Made by a program: the position numbers and the translations under genes
Assembly: GCF_002943465.1 (NCBI RefSeq)
Contig: NZ_PTQY01000003.1
Coordinates: forward strand, 372,001-436,000
DNA length: 64,000 bases
Source: Rhodoferax sp. TS-BS-61-7
GTDB taxonomy: Bacteria > Pseudomonadota > Gammaproteobacteria > Burkholderiales > Burkholderiaceae_C
Direction: 5' to 3'
Part shown: positions 17,317-25,373 of the stretch, piece by piece
How positions within the stretch are numbered: the stretch's first letter is position 1
Layout: every line of letters begins with the position of its first letter
The notes under the pieces: model-generated
Told to the model about the DNA's origin: nothing
Seen by the model: the letters and a program-made list of their open reading frames with translations, nothing else
Database searches by the model: none

Positions 17317-17967
17317 CTATTTGGTAGTTTTTTTGGTGACGGTTTTGCGCGGTGTGGCGGCCTTCTTGGTCGCCGTCTTCGCGCCCGTTTTGACAGCCTG
17401 TTTGCCAGCAACCTTCTTCTTGGCCTTGGCCGATTTGCGGACGGCGGCCCTCTTGGGAGCGGCCGATTTGGGCGGTATCAGGTCTTCCACCGACATGCCC
17501 GCGCTTTGCGCCATCGCCCCCCAGCTCACGCCCTGGGCGCGCTGTGGCAGCACGCCGGGCAGCGCCTTGGGACCGTTGGCCGTGTCCAAAGTACCGCCAT
17601 GCAAAGCGGCCTGGATTTGCGCGCCGCTGGGCTGGGTCACGCCCTCTTGCGCCAGGGTGGCTTGCGCCAGCTTGAGCGCCAGCCGCGTTTCGCCATAACC
17701 CAGCGCCCCGGTGGCGGGCACCCCGCTGGCCGCCCCACTCGGGTCCAGCGCCTGGCCGCTTTGCAGGCTCTGCACCAACCTCTCGGTGTCTTGCGGGCTG
17801 CCCACCCAGGGGGCGAACTCGGTCACCAGGCGCGCCGTGTAGCCATCGTCAGCATTGGCCAGCGCGGGCACACCGGCGCAAGCCATCAGGGTGCCCAGCA
17901 GGCTGGCCAACAGCCAGCGGCGGGGCCCAGCACACAAGATCGCTGGCAAGCATGAAATTCGGATCAT
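17317..17967 (-). CDS. secreted protein with Lys/Ala-rich tail, paralogue of the protein at 26249-26938
   Basis: 216 residues from the ATG giving MIRISCLPAIL (a GTG 21 bases upstream is also open). A signal-like segment (WLLASLLGTLMACAGVPALA) is followed by a conserved domain (about 40-150) with FAPWVGSPQDTERLVQSL and LAQATLAQEGVTQPSGAQIQ. A histone-H1-like tail (KSAKAKKKVAGKQAVK, TKKAATPRKTVTKKTTK) follows. The same domain with another tail occurs about 9 kb away, so the domain is a recurring unit with an interchangeable end. I do not know its function. The MFS gene is convergent. Confidence 0.75.
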   Translation of the reverse strand: MIRISCLPAILCAGPRRWLLASLLGTLMACAGVPALANADDGYTARLVTEFAPWVGSPQDTERLVQSLQSGQALDPSGAASGVPATGALGYGETRLALKLAQATLAQEGVTQPSGAQIQAALHGGTLDTANGPKALPGVLPQRAQGVSWGAMAQSAGMSVEDLIPPKSAAPKRAAVRKSAKAKKKVAGKQAVKTGAKTATKKAATPRKTVTKKTTK

Positions 17968-18015
17968 GGGACGGGAGCTTATCCGCACCGGGCAGGCCCG
18001 GCACGCAGGATTTTG

Positions 18016-19056
18016 TTAAGCGCTTGTAAAAGCCTGCAGCACATTCACCGCGTTGATGCCCACCTCTTCCACCGCATAACCGCCCTCAAAAATGAAGGCC
18101 GTGGGCAGACCGGCGCGCGCCAGGCGTTCACCCACACGCAGGTAGTCGTCACTCTTCAAGGTGAAGCCCGAGATCGGGTCACCTTCAAACGTGTCCATGC
18201 CCAGCGACACCACCAGCGCCTCGGCGCCAAACGTCTCGATAGCCGCCAGCGCCGCATCCAGCGCCTGCGCCCAGGTGGCGTAGTTGGTGCCACGCGGTAG
18301 CGGCAGGTTCAGGTTGGTACCCAGCCCCGCGCCCTGCCCGGTTTCGTCGGCATGGCCCAGGTAGAACGGGTACTCGGTGCGCGGGTCGCCGTGGAGGCTG
18401 GCGAAGAACACGTCAGATCGGTCGTAAAAGATGGCCTGTGTGCCGTTGCCGTGGTGGTAGTCCACGTCCAGCACCGCGACCTTCTTCATCCCCGCATTGC
18501 GCAGATGCTGCGCAGCGATGGCGGCGTTGTTCAGGAAGCAGTAACCGCCAAAGAAATCCGCACCCGCGTGGTGGCCCGGCGGGCGGCTCAGCGCAAATGC
18601 GGCGCGGTCACCGTCCAGCAGGGCTTGCGCCGCACTCAGTGCACAGTGGGCGCCAGCACGCGCTGCCACCCAGGTACCACTGGTGAACGGCGAACCCGCG
18701 TCGTACGAATAAAGCCCCACCTTGGCCGCAAAATTGTCGGGCTCGATGTCCGTGCGGAAAGTACGCGTGGGCCAGACCGAGGGCAGGATGTCCTTGTCGG
18801 CGTTGGCCGGATCCAGCGCCACCCACTGGTCCCAAGCCGTGGCCAGGAAGTTCAGGTAGCGCGGGCTGTGGATGGCGGTGAGCGCGCTGTCGTCAAACGC
18901 CTGTGGGTTCAACACCGTACCCAACTGGCGGCGCTTCAGCTCGGCCAACACATGGTCGGCGCGCGCCGGCACTTCAAAGCACGGCACCAGCGCGCCGCGG
19001 AACATTTCGACCTTGCCCTGGTGCTGGGCGTGGAGGTGGTTGTAGAAGGTTTTCAT
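18016..19056 (-). CDS. histone deacetylase/AcuC/AphA family protein
   Basis: 346 residues of the arginase-deacetylase fold. Seen: RPPGHHAG (the His-His pair), DVDYHHGNGTQAIFY with the zinc ligands Asp and His, SLHGDPRTEYPFY, and GGYAVEEVG near the end. Bacterial members deacetylate acetylpolyamines, acetyl-lysine or other small amides. The nearest types are polyamine deacetylase/AphA-like, but the substrate cannot be fixed from sequence. An R1 repeat separates it from the upstream murA-like gene. Confidence 0.9.
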   Translation of the reverse strand: MKTFYNHLHAQHQGKVEMFRGALVPCFEVPARADHVLAELKRRQLGTVLNPQAFDDSALTAIHSPRYLNFLATAWDQWVALDPANADKDILPSVWPTRTFRTDIEPDNFAAKVGLYSYDAGSPFTSGTWVAARAGAHCALSAAQALLDGDRAAFALSRPPGHHAGADFFGGYCFLNNAAIAAQHLRNAGMKKVAVLDVDYHHGNGTQAIFYDRSDVFFASLHGDPRTEYPFYLGHADETGQGAGLGTNLNLPLPRGTNYATWAQALDAALAAIETFGAEALVVSLGMDTFEGDPISGFTLKSDDYLRVGERLARAGLPTAFIFEGGYAVEEVGINAVNVLQAFTSA

Positions 19057-19078
19057 GGTTTAGGCATCAAACAGGGCG

Positions 19079-19124
19079 CTAGCCCAGGTGGATATTGCGC
19101 AAGCAGCTACGTTTTGTATAGCAA
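19079..19124 (-). repeat. R1 repeat copy after the murA-like gene
   Basis: TTGCTAT, N8, TAGCTGCTTGCGCA, N10, GGGCTAG on the minus strand, a near-consensus copy. It begins three bases after the TGA of the murA-like gene and ends 22 bases before the next gene. Confidence 0.8.
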
Positions 19125-19127
19125 CCC

Positions 19128-20405
19128 TCAGGCCTTCTGGGTGATGCGTGCACCCAGCGCCAGCAGTTTTTCGTCCAGCTTTTCGTAGCCGCGTTGGATC
19201 ATGTTGGCATTTTGCAGCGTGGACTTGCCGCTGGCGCACAGGGCCGCGCCCAGCAGCGCCATGCCCGCGCGAATATCGGGTGAAGGCAGTGTGGTGCCAC
19301 GCAGCTTGCTGCGCCCGCTGATGACCACGCGGTGCGGGTCACACACCACGGCGGCAGCGCCCATGGCGATCAGCTTGTCCACAAAGTACAGGCGCGACTC
19401 GAACATCTTCTCGAAGAACAGCACATTGCCCTCCACCTGCGTGGCCAGCGTGATCATGCAGCTCATCTGGTCGGTGGCGAACTGGGGCCAGGGGCCATCG
19501 CCAATCACCGGCATGGCGCCGTCGAACTCGCGCGTGACGCGCAGGCTCTGGTTAGCAGGCAGGTAGATGTGTTTGTCGTGCAGCTCGATCTTCACGCCCA
19601 GGGTTTCGAACACGCGGTGGCACATGCCGTAGGCGTGTTTGTCGGTGCCCTCCACCGTGATCTCGCCGCCCGTGGCTGCGGCCAGGGCCAAATACGAAGC
19701 GGCCTCGATGTGGTCGTGGCACACAGTGTAGGTGGTGCCGCGCAGCGACTCCACACCGTCCACGCTGAGCTGGTTGGTGCCGATGCCGGTGATCTTGGCG
19801 CCCATGGCGTTGAGCAGGTGGGCCAGGTCCTGCACATGCGGCTCGCAGGCCGCGTTGCGGATCAGCGTGTGGCCCCGGCTTACGGCGGCGGCCATGAGGA
19901 TGTGCTCGGTGCCGGTGACGGACGGCTCGTCAAAGAACAGCTCGGCGCCTGTCAGCACGCCGGGCACTTCAAAGTCGTAGGTGCCGTCAATCGCCACCTT
20001 GGCGCCCAACTTTTGCAGACCGTAAAAATGCGTGTCCAGCCGACGCCGACCGATCACGTCGCCACCGGGCGGGTGCAGGCGCGCCTTGCCGGTGCGGTGC
20101 AGCAGGCCCGCCACGCAGAGGATGGAGGTGCGCACCTTGTTGCACAGCACCTGACCGATTTCGTTCGTGCGCACGCTGGCCACATGGATGCTCACGCGCT
20201 CCCCGCTACGCTCCACCTTGCCGCCAATCTCGACGATCACGTCCAACATGTGGCGCACGTCAATGATGTCAGGCACGTTGTCCAGCACCACTTCTTGGTC
20301 GGTCAGGATGCAGGCCGCGATCATGGGCAGGATGGCGTTCTTGTTGCCAGAGGCGCGGATGGTGCCCCGCAGGGGCACGCCGCCTTCAATTTCGAATGTG
20401 GACAT
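19128..20405 (-). CDS. murA: MurA-type UDP-GlcNAc 1-carboxyvinyltransferase with Asp at the catalytic Cys position
   Basis: 425 residues, normal MurA length. Transfers enolpyruvate from PEP to UDP-GlcNAc in the first committed step of peptidoglycan synthesis. Lys22 (SGNKNA), Arg121 (GRRRLD), the loop Asp in FATDQMSC and the Arg in DIRAGMA are present. The residue equal to E. coli Cys115, the fosfomycin target, is Asp116 in PPGGDVIGRR. The GAC codon can be read directly at 20058-20060. Asp at this place is known to keep activity and give natural fosfomycin resistance in mycobacteria and Chlamydia. It is not in the bolA-murA-hisG context common in this order, so it may be a second copy or a related enzyme with another product. 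Confidence 0.88.
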   Translation of the reverse strand: MSTFEIEGGVPLRGTIRASGNKNAILPMIAACILTDQEVVLDNVPDIIDVRHMLDVIVEIGGKVERSGERVSIHVASVRTNEIGQVLCNKVRTSILCVAGLLHRTGKARLHPPGGDVIGRRRLDTHFYGLQKLGAKVAIDGTYDFEVPGVLTGAELFFDEPSVTGTEHILMAAAVSRGHTLIRNAACEPHVQDLAHLLNAMGAKITGIGTNQLSVDGVESLRGTTYTVCHDHIEAASYLALAAATGGEITVEGTDKHAYGMCHRVFETLGVKIELHDKHIYLPANQSLRVTREFDGAMPVIGDGPWPQFATDQMSCMITLATQVEGNVLFFEKMFESRLYFVDKLIAMGAAAVVCDPHRVVISGRSKLRGTTLPSPDIRAGMALLGAALCASGKSTLQNANMIQRGYEKLDEKLLALGARITQKA

Positions 20406-20438
20406 GGTTCTATTTGAGAGAGATTAATTGGGACGTTT

Positions 20439-21137
20439 TTACGGGATGTCCACTGCTTGGTCAGCGGCAATGTTCGTAAAGCGCTGCAGCACAAGGCCGG
20501 TACGAGCGCTCTGTGAAACGATGCCGGGCAATACGTTGGTGAAATCAGGGTGCTGCAAAAGCTCGCGAAAGGTAGATGCTACAAAACTCCGCACATCGGC
20601 TGGTGCGGATTTCAACTCGTCCGTCAATTCATCGCGGCCATCGACCACGGAGACAACGTCCTCCAGATCATGGCTCAAGTAGACGTCATTGTTACCCCGG
20701 TCTTTAAAGGCTTCCAGCTTGGTGGCCATAAAGTACGGCGCAGAGAGATGCCGCAGTTGCAAGCCGGACGGCAAGGTCGCGGTGGTCGCCGCTTCAAACC
20801 CGGGCTTGTACCAGCGGTTGGCAAAACCAAGCACCTTCTCGTCCAGTGGCACCAAGTCCAGTTGCATGCCGTTCCAGTACCACCGGAATGGCGGCGTGTT
20901 GTCGGCCATGGTTTGCTTGAAGCCCAAGGCCATCAGTTGCCGGGCAAGTGCGTGGTACCCCACCAGTGAGGCCACTTCCACGATGGCGTCCACATCCTCG
21001 GTGGCCCGTGCATCCGCAACGATGGGCTGGGTTATCAGCAGCCCAGTTGCGCAGCCACCAACAAACACCACCTTTTCACGCAACGCGCCCATCGCATTTG
21101 CAATGGATGTGAGCAACTCAATGTTTGGGTTAGCCAT
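20439..21137 (-). CDS. AbiEii/nucleotidyltransferase-fold protein, probable toxin partner
   Basis: 232 residues. The N-terminal half shows the nucleotidyltransferase fold: VFVGGCATGLLI (about 24-35), then TEDVDAIVEV with the DxD metal-binding pair, and MQLDLVPLDE with a third acidic residue. A second conserved part, YFMATKLEAFKDRGNNDVYL SHDLED (about 140-165), is typical of AbiEii-like proteins. It overlaps the upstream HTH gene by 8 bases. AbiEii toxins of type IV systems have this domain, but they are usually longer (about 300). I infer a divergent AbiE-like pair; an antibiotic-modifying or tRNA-modifying role is possible. Confidence 0.75.
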   Translation of the reverse strand: MANPNIELLTSIANAMGALREKVVFVGGCATGLLITQPIVADARATEDVDAIVEVASLVGYHALARQLMALGFKQTMADNTPPFRWYWNGMQLDLVPLDEKVLGFANRWYKPGFEAATTATLPSGLQLRHLSAPYFMATKLEAFKDRGNNDVYLSHDLEDVVSVVDGRDELTDELKSAPADVRSFVASTFRELLQHPDFTNVLPGIVSQSARTGLVLQRFTNIAADQAVDIP

Positions 21138-21798
21138 ACATGGGCCTCTCTGCGGGCTTGGGCCCGTTGGGATAAATCAACAGCGGCAGCCGCTTGAGCG
21201 CCATGCCCCGCTCGCGGGCACGGCCTACGCGCAATGCATCAAACAAGGCCAGCATTTCGTAGAGCTTGGCATCTTGTGTCGCTGCAAAAGGCACGCTGGG
21301 ATGCAAAGGCTCCAGTCCCTGCCCACGTACCGAACCATTGGGGTGTGGCCACACCCAATCGTCAGAACCCGGGGCAAACACCCCTGAAAACGCCGGCGCG
21401 CTGTGGCTGGTGGGCACGCCCACAGAAACGGGCAACCTGTCGGCGGGAAACGCATACTTGGCCCCGTGCACGGCGAACTCGGCCAAGTTGCGGCTATGTA
21501 CCCGGGCCGGGTTATCCGCGCTGCCCGCGCTGTCATCAGAAGCCGCTTTGGCCCGACGGGGCCTTGCCTGAACGCGATAAACCGCAGCAGCCTCTTGTAC
21601 GCCTGCTGCGGCCTCCGGCGGCGGAATCAGCAAAGCGGCATCGACCAACAGCCCCGCCTGCAACCCCCGCTTGATGCAGGCATGCGCCTCCGACACGCTA
21701 ATGCCCAACTCCTGCGCCAGCCGCGCATACGTCCAGCGCTGCTCACCCCAAGCCACGAGCTTGAGCGCAACCAGGAAGTCTTGGGGTTTGAGCTGCAT
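21130..21798 (-). CDS. winged-helix DNA-binding protein, probable AbiEi-like antitoxin/repressor
   Basis: 222 residues. The N-terminal 55 residues form a helix-turn-helix (RWTYARLAQELGISVSEAHA, then CIKRGLQAGLL). A low-complexity Ala/Arg linker follows (about 65-95), then a C-terminal domain with HGAKYAFPADRLPVSVGVPT and LYEMLALFDALRVGRARERG. It is first of a two-gene unit and overlaps the nucleotidyltransferase gene by 8 bases. A 45-bp perfect inverted repeat covers its start codon, and no ribosome site is visible upstream, so autorepression and perhaps leaderless or structure-controlled translation are likely. Family assignment is by layout, not by a recognised full domain. Confidence 0.72.
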   Translation of the reverse strand: MQLKPQDFLVALKLVAWGEQRWTYARLAQELGISVSEAHACIKRGLQAGLLVDAALLIPPPEAAAGVQEAAAVYRVQARPRRAKAASDDSAGSADNPARVHSRNLAEFAVHGAKYAFPADRLPVSVGVPTSHSAPAFSGVFAPGSDDWVWPHPNGSVRGQGLEPLHPSVPFAATQDAKLYEMLALFDALRVGRARERGMALKRLPLLIYPNGPKPAERPMYG

Positions 21799-21840
21799 TT
21801 ACATTCAATATTCGCGATTCACGAATATTGAATGTAAATG
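21796..21840. promoter_or_regulatory. 45-bp perfect inverted repeat overlapping a start codon (probable operator)
   Basis: Two perfect 19-bp arms (21796-21814 and 21822-21840) enclose the 7-base spacer CGATTCA. The left arm includes the start codon of the HTH gene. The arms are AT-rich in a GC-rich genome (CATTTACATTCAATATTCG). The position fits a repressor site of the HTH protein; as RNA it would also hide the start codon in a stem. Confidence 0.85.
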
Positions 21841-21875
21841 AATTGCCAAGTGAAGGCAAGTTATGGATGAGATTA

Positions 21876-21925
21876 ACCTCTAGCCTCGGCAGGATCTGCG
21901 CAAGCAGCTATCAAAAATGGAGCGA
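21876..21925 (-). repeat. R1 repeat copy after the DUF296 gene
   Basis: TCGCTCC, N8, TAGCTGCTTGCGCA, N10, AGGCTAGAGGT on the minus strand. It begins one base after the TGA of the DUF296 gene and lies between that gene and the 45-bp palindrome. Confidence 0.78.
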
Positions 21926-21926
21926 T

Positions 21927-22337
21927 TCAGCTTCGCGACCGAATCACCAGCTCGTCATACCCGGTATGTGCGTCCGGTTCGCGGGTGAATTGCCAGTCGG
22001 GCAGCAGGGCCAGCAGCACCTCGGCCGTGGTGAGCACAATGCAGCCCGTGGCCACATGCCCACCCAGTACCTGCCCCGTGGCGGTGGAAATGGCCATGTG
22101 CATGTGGGAGGCGGTCTTGTCACACTCCACCGCCACCGTGCCCGACAGCGTAAGGATTTCCATGCTCTCCGTCAGTCGCGTGGGCTGCTCTGCACCCGCG
22201 AGACGGATACCCGCCGTGGACAGGCTGCCGATGCCGGACAACACAAAGGCGGCGCGGCAGTTTTGGCTTTGGACCGCGGCCTCTAGTGCCGCGCGCAGGT
22301 CTTGGCCGGGGGTGAGGCGGATAGGGAAGGTTTTCAT
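21927..22337 (-). CDS. DUF296/PPC domain DNA-binding-type protein
   Basis: 136 residues, a single PPC (DUF296) domain of normal length. Seen: GQDLRAALEAAVQ, the conserved FVLSGIGSLSTAGIRLAG, SHMHMAIS with metal-ligand-like His, GGHVATGCIVLTTAEVLL. In plants the domain accompanies AT-hooks. Stand-alone bacterial members form trimers and have no settled function. The start at MKTFPIRL is preferred over an ATG nine bases upstream. R1 repeats flank it on both sides (21876-21925 and 22356-22405). Confidence 0.85.
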   Translation of the reverse strand: MKTFPIRLTPGQDLRAALEAAVQSQNCRAAFVLSGIGSLSTAGIRLAGAEQPTRLTESMEILTLSGTVAVECDKTASHMHMAISTATGQVLGGHVATGCIVLTTAEVLLALLPDWQFTREPDAHTGYDELVIRSRS

Positions 22338-22355
22338 GGATTCCATGTTAAATCA

Positions 22356-22405
22356 GCCTCTAGCCAACGCAGATATTGCGCAAGCAGCTATATAAAACAT
22401 AGCAA
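22356..22405 (-). repeat. R1 repeat copy after the histidine kinase gene
   Basis: TTGCTAT, N8, TAGCTGCTTGCGCA, N10, TGGCTAGAGGC on the minus strand, one of the best-preserved copies. It begins one base after the TGA of the histidine kinase gene. Confidence 0.82.
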
Positions 22406-22406
22406 A

Positions 22407-23777
22407 TCAGGCCCTGTACGCTGGCAAAACCACCACAATTTCCAGCCCCGGCCGCGCATTGCGCACGGCGAGGCTGCCGCCATGCGCCTGGGCGACTAGG
22501 CGGCAGAGGTAGAGGCCCAGGCCGACGCCGCCGCCTTCGCGGGTGCGAGCGGCGTCGGGGCGGAAGAAGGGTTGGCCCAGGTTGGGGAGCTGGTCTTCGG
22601 CCACGCCGGGGCCAAAGTCGCGCACGGTGAGTTGCACGGCACCATCCGCCAGCGGCAGGACTTCGATGCGCGGCGGGGCGCTGGCGTGGTTGTTGTGCCG
22701 CAGGGCGTTGTCCAGCAGGTTGCGCACCAGCAGGCGCATGCGGGTGGGGTCCAGCGGCAGCGGAGGCAAGGCAGCGGGCAGCGCGGTGTCGATGTGCGGC
22801 GCGTCCGATCCATCGGGCTGGGCATGCGCACTCTGCAGCTCACACACCACGTCGCACACCAGCGCGGGCAGGTCCACCACCTCACGGTGCAGGGCGGCGT
22901 GCGGGCTGGCCAGGCGTTCGCTTTCCAGCAGGTCGGTCACCAGGTCACGCATCAGGGCCAGGTCGCGCAACAGGGCTTCGCGGTTGGGTTGCAGTTCGGT
23001 GGTTTCGGGCAGCAGTTCGGTGTTGAGGCGCGCGCGGGTGAGTGGGCTGCGCAACTCGTGGCTGATGGCCAGCAAGAGGGTGCGCTTGGCTTCCAGCATT
23101 TGGTGGATGTCGGCCCCCATGGTGTTGATGGTGGCGGCCAGCTCGCCCAGTTCGTCTGGCCGGTGGGCGTGGCGCACCGGGATGTTTTGGGCAAAGTTGC
23201 CCGCGCCAAAGCGCAGTGCACCTGCGCGAATGTCGTCCAGCGGGCGCAGCATGCGACGCACCCACTTGTAGGCCACCCAGGTCAGCAACAACAAGGTAGC
23301 TAGGGTGACCCAGCCGATGAAGCGGGGCTTTTGGTTCCAAGCTTCCACGCTGATACCAAACTGGACCCGGTGTCCGTCGGCCGTGGTGCGCTGGAAGAAC
23401 TTGTACTCATCGCCGGGGCCGTGGTCGTCATACATCCAGTCACGCTCGGGCTCCTGCGGGTGGCTGCGCCAGTTGAGCTGCGGGCCGCTGATGCGGATGC
23501 TCAGGGGCAGGCGCTCGGTCAGGGCCAGGGCCCGCTCGGTGCTGGGCGGACTGCCAATATCGGCGGCCAGGCGATCCACGTAATCGGTGAGCAGGGGTTT
23601 GGCCACGGCGCGCCAACTGGCCCCAATGGCAGCCTGCATGCCAAAGGTAAAAGCGGCCGCCATGGTGAGCGCCAACACCACAAACAGGGCTACCAACTTC
23701 ACGCGCAGCGAGTGCCCCAGCGCGTGTTTGGCACGGCGGTGCGCCATGACACAAAACTTGAGGCTCCGGAACTTCAT
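22407..23777 (-). CDS. sensor histidine kinase (HAMP, HisKA, HATPase)
   Basis: 456 residues. Membrane helix 1 (about 28-50, [20 protein letters not shown]), a periplasmic sensor of about 100 residues, helix 2 (about 155-172, VTLATLLLLTWVAYKWV), then HAMP. The dimerisation helix carries the phosphorylated His in LAISHELRSPLTRA. The ATPase domain has NLLDNALRHN, DFGPGVAEDQL and GGGVGLGLYLC. The start overlaps the stop of the response regulator (ATGA). The operon also holds a Spy/CpxP-like lipoprotein, so a CpxA-like envelope-stress or metal sensor is the best guess. Confidence 0.95.
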   Translation of the reverse strand: MKFRSLKFCVMAHRRAKHALGHSLRVKLVALFVVLALTMAAAFTFGMQAAIGASWRAVAKPLLTDYVDRLAADIGSPPSTERALALTERLPLSIRISGPQLNWRSHPQEPERDWMYDDHGPGDEYKFFQRTTADGHRVQFGISVEAWNQKPRFIGWVTLATLLLLTWVAYKWVRRMLRPLDDIRAGALRFGAGNFAQNIPVRHAHRPDELGELAATINTMGADIHQMLEAKRTLLLAISHELRSPLTRARLNTELLPETTELQPNREALLRDLALMRDLVTDLLESERLASPHAALHREVVDLPALVCDVVCELQSAHAQPDGSDAPHIDTALPAALPPLPLDPTRMRLLVRNLLDNALRHNNHASAPPRIEVLPLADGAVQLTVRDFGPGVAEDQLPNLGQPFFRPDAARTREGGGVGLGLYLCRLVAQAHGGSLAVRNARPGLEIVVVLPAYRA

Positions 23778-24469
23778 GCAGCGTTACCGGCCAAGGCCAG
23801 GGTGTAGCCTGCGTTGCGCAGGGTTTTGATGCAGTCCAGCGGCTCCAGCTTTTTGCGCAGGCGGCTCACCACAATGTCCACCGCGCGGGTATAGAGCTCG
23901 GCCTCGTGGCCACGCAGCTGGTTGAGGATGTCGTCGCGGCTGAACACCTTGCCGGGTGCTCGCGCCAGCAGCAGGAGCAAATCGAACTCGGTGCTGGTGA
24001 GGTCCACCATCTCGCCCTGGCGCTGCACCGTGCGCGTGGCGGCGTTGACCTGCAGGCCGTCAAACACCAACGTGTTGGCATCCAACGGCACCACCTTGGC
24101 GGCCACGGGCGCACGGCGGCGCAGCACGGTTTGCACGCGAGCGACCAGCTCGCGCGGCTCAAAGGGTTTGGGCACGTAGTCGTCTGCCCCCAGCTCCAGC
24201 CCCACCACGCGGTCCATCACCTCGCCCCGCGCGGTGAGCATGATGATGGGCAAGTCGCTATCTTTGCGGATGGCGCGGCACAGCGCAAAACCATCCATCT
24301 CGGGCAGCATCACGTCCAAGATGGCGGCGTCGATGCCCCCCTGTTGCAGGCGCGCCAGCCCCTCACTGGGGCGCAGGGCGCACTCCAGCGCCATGTCAAA
24401 GCGCGCAAAGTACGCGGCCAGCGGGCCACCGAGTTGGGTGTCGTCGTCAATCAGCAGGATGCGGTGCAT
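23774..24469 (-). CDS. OmpR family response regulator
   Basis: 231 residues. Receiver domain with MHRILLIDDDTQLGG, phospho-acceptor Asp in AAILDVMLPEMDGF (about 53), Thr in MLTARGEV and Lys in YVPKPFEP. The winged-helix output domain ends VVSRLRKKLEPLDCIKTLRN. The start at MHRILL (24469) is preferred over an upstream ATG at 24505, which would add 12 residues. Its likely targets are its own operon and mipA, which share a 40-bp upstream box. Confidence 0.95.
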   Translation of the reverse strand: MHRILLIDDDTQLGGPLAAYFARFDMALECALRPSEGLARLQQGGIDAAILDVMLPEMDGFALCRAIRKDSDLPIIMLTARGEVMDRVVGLELGADDYVPKPFEPRELVARVQTVLRRRAPVAAKVVPLDANTLVFDGLQVNAATRTVQRQGEMVDLTSTEFDLLLLLARAPGKVFSRDDILNQLRGHEAELYTRAVDIVVSRLRKKLEPLDCIKTLRNAGYTLALAGNAA

Positions 24470-24477
24470 AAAGAGAG

Positions 24478-24777
24478 CTAGTGGGCGGCCTGCGCATTGT
24501 CCCACCGGCTGCGGTGGCGCAGGATTAGGGTGCGCAGGCGCTGCCGCTCGGCCTCGGGCAAACGGTCAAACTGGTCGGCCGCCTGCCGCACGGCCTGCAA
24601 CACCTGTGGCACGTAGCCGGGGCGGCGCTCCAGCAGGCTGTGGGCGTGCTCCCGGTCAAAGCGTGGGCCCCACACCAGTGCCATGAGTTCGGCATGGGGC
24701 TCCTCGTAGCCTTCAAACACGACGGGACCATAAGCGCGCAGCGGCGCGGCGATGGCGTTCAAAGCTGCCGTGGCCAT
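24478..24777 (-). CDS. small protein of a two-component operon, unknown function
   Basis: 99 residues, no signal peptide or membrane helix. Ala-rich start, acidic FEGYEEPHAELMALVWGPRFD, and a helical Arg-rich end (PEAERQRLRTLILRHRSRW). It sits between the Spy/CpxP-like gene (5-base gap) and the response regulator gene. This end recalls the heavy-metal-resistance/LTXXQ helical proteins, but I cannot assign it. Confidence 0.65.
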   Translation of the reverse strand: MATAALNAIAAPLRAYGPVVFEGYEEPHAELMALVWGPRFDREHAHSLLERRPGYVPQVLQAVRQAADQFDRLPEAERQRLRTLILRHRSRWDNAQAAH

Positions 24778-24782
24778 GGCGC

Positions 24783-25265
24783 TTACCCGCGGCTGAACCA
24801 GTGACCACGACCGTCCATGTAGTCGCGTACCTTTTGCTGCTGCACCGGGTTCAGGCTGTTGTAGAAGTCGGCCAGCGCGGCAATGACTTCGGGGCTCTTG
24901 GCCTGCAGGGCGGTGGTTTTTTCGTTGACCAGGGCCTGGGCACGTACGGCGTCAAACTTTTCGCCAGCCACCAGGGCCTGCATTTCGACACGGGGATTCT
25001 TGGTCTGGCCGATGAGCGCGGTGCGCTGCTCAAACAACTTGTCGCCCAGCACGCTCAGGCGCTTTTTCTGGTCCGCGTTCAAGTCCAGCTTGCTGGCGGC
25101 CTTGTCCACCATCTTGTCGCGCTTCTGGGCGTATTGTTCGGCGCTCATGTTGGCGCCGTATTCGTGGCGGTTGCCTGCGCAGGCGCTGAGCCCCCCCACC
25201 AGCACGGTGGCGGTCAGGGCCCCAAGCAAAGTGCGTTTCAGGCTGATGCGGGAGAAGTGTGTCAT
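24783..25265 (-). CDS. Spy/CpxP family periplasmic lipoprotein
   Basis: 160 residues from MTHFSRIS. A lipobox (VGGLSACAG) predicts lipidation at Cys of about residue 30. Two LTxxQ-like motifs are present, LNADQKKRL and LNPVQQQKV, in an all-helical charged domain, as in Spy and CpxP. Family members bind unfolded periplasmic proteins or hold the sensor kinase in check. First gene of the operon that ends with the response regulator and kinase. A conserved 40-bp box lies upstream at 25334-25373. Confidence 0.85.
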   Translation of the reverse strand: MTHFSRISLKRTLLGALTATVLVGGLSACAGNRHEYGANMSAEQYAQKRDKMVDKAASKLDLNADQKKRLSVLGDKLFEQRTALIGQTKNPRVEMQALVAGEKFDAVRAQALVNEKTTALQAKSPEVIAALADFYNSLNPVQQQKVRDYMDGRGHWFSRG

Positions 25266-25333
25266 GGCGGTCTTTCGTGTCCCACAGGACGGGTTGAACA
25301 TGACCGCAATGGTGCCGCGGGGGGCCTGACACA

Positions 25334-25373
25334 GGGTGTCAGGGCGGTATCGCTTTGTTTCGGTTTATGTCGC
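25334..25373 (-). promoter_or_regulatory. 40-bp box shared with mipA (site upstream of the Spy-like operon)
   Basis: Contains the 24-base stretch 25350-25373 that is identical to 26221-26244, with a further 16 bases mostly conserved (GGGTGTCAG at the far end). On the minus strand it includes AAACCGAAAC, a tandem half-site of the kind OmpR-type regulators bind. It lies about 70-110 bases upstream of the lipoprotein start. Confidence 0.75.
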
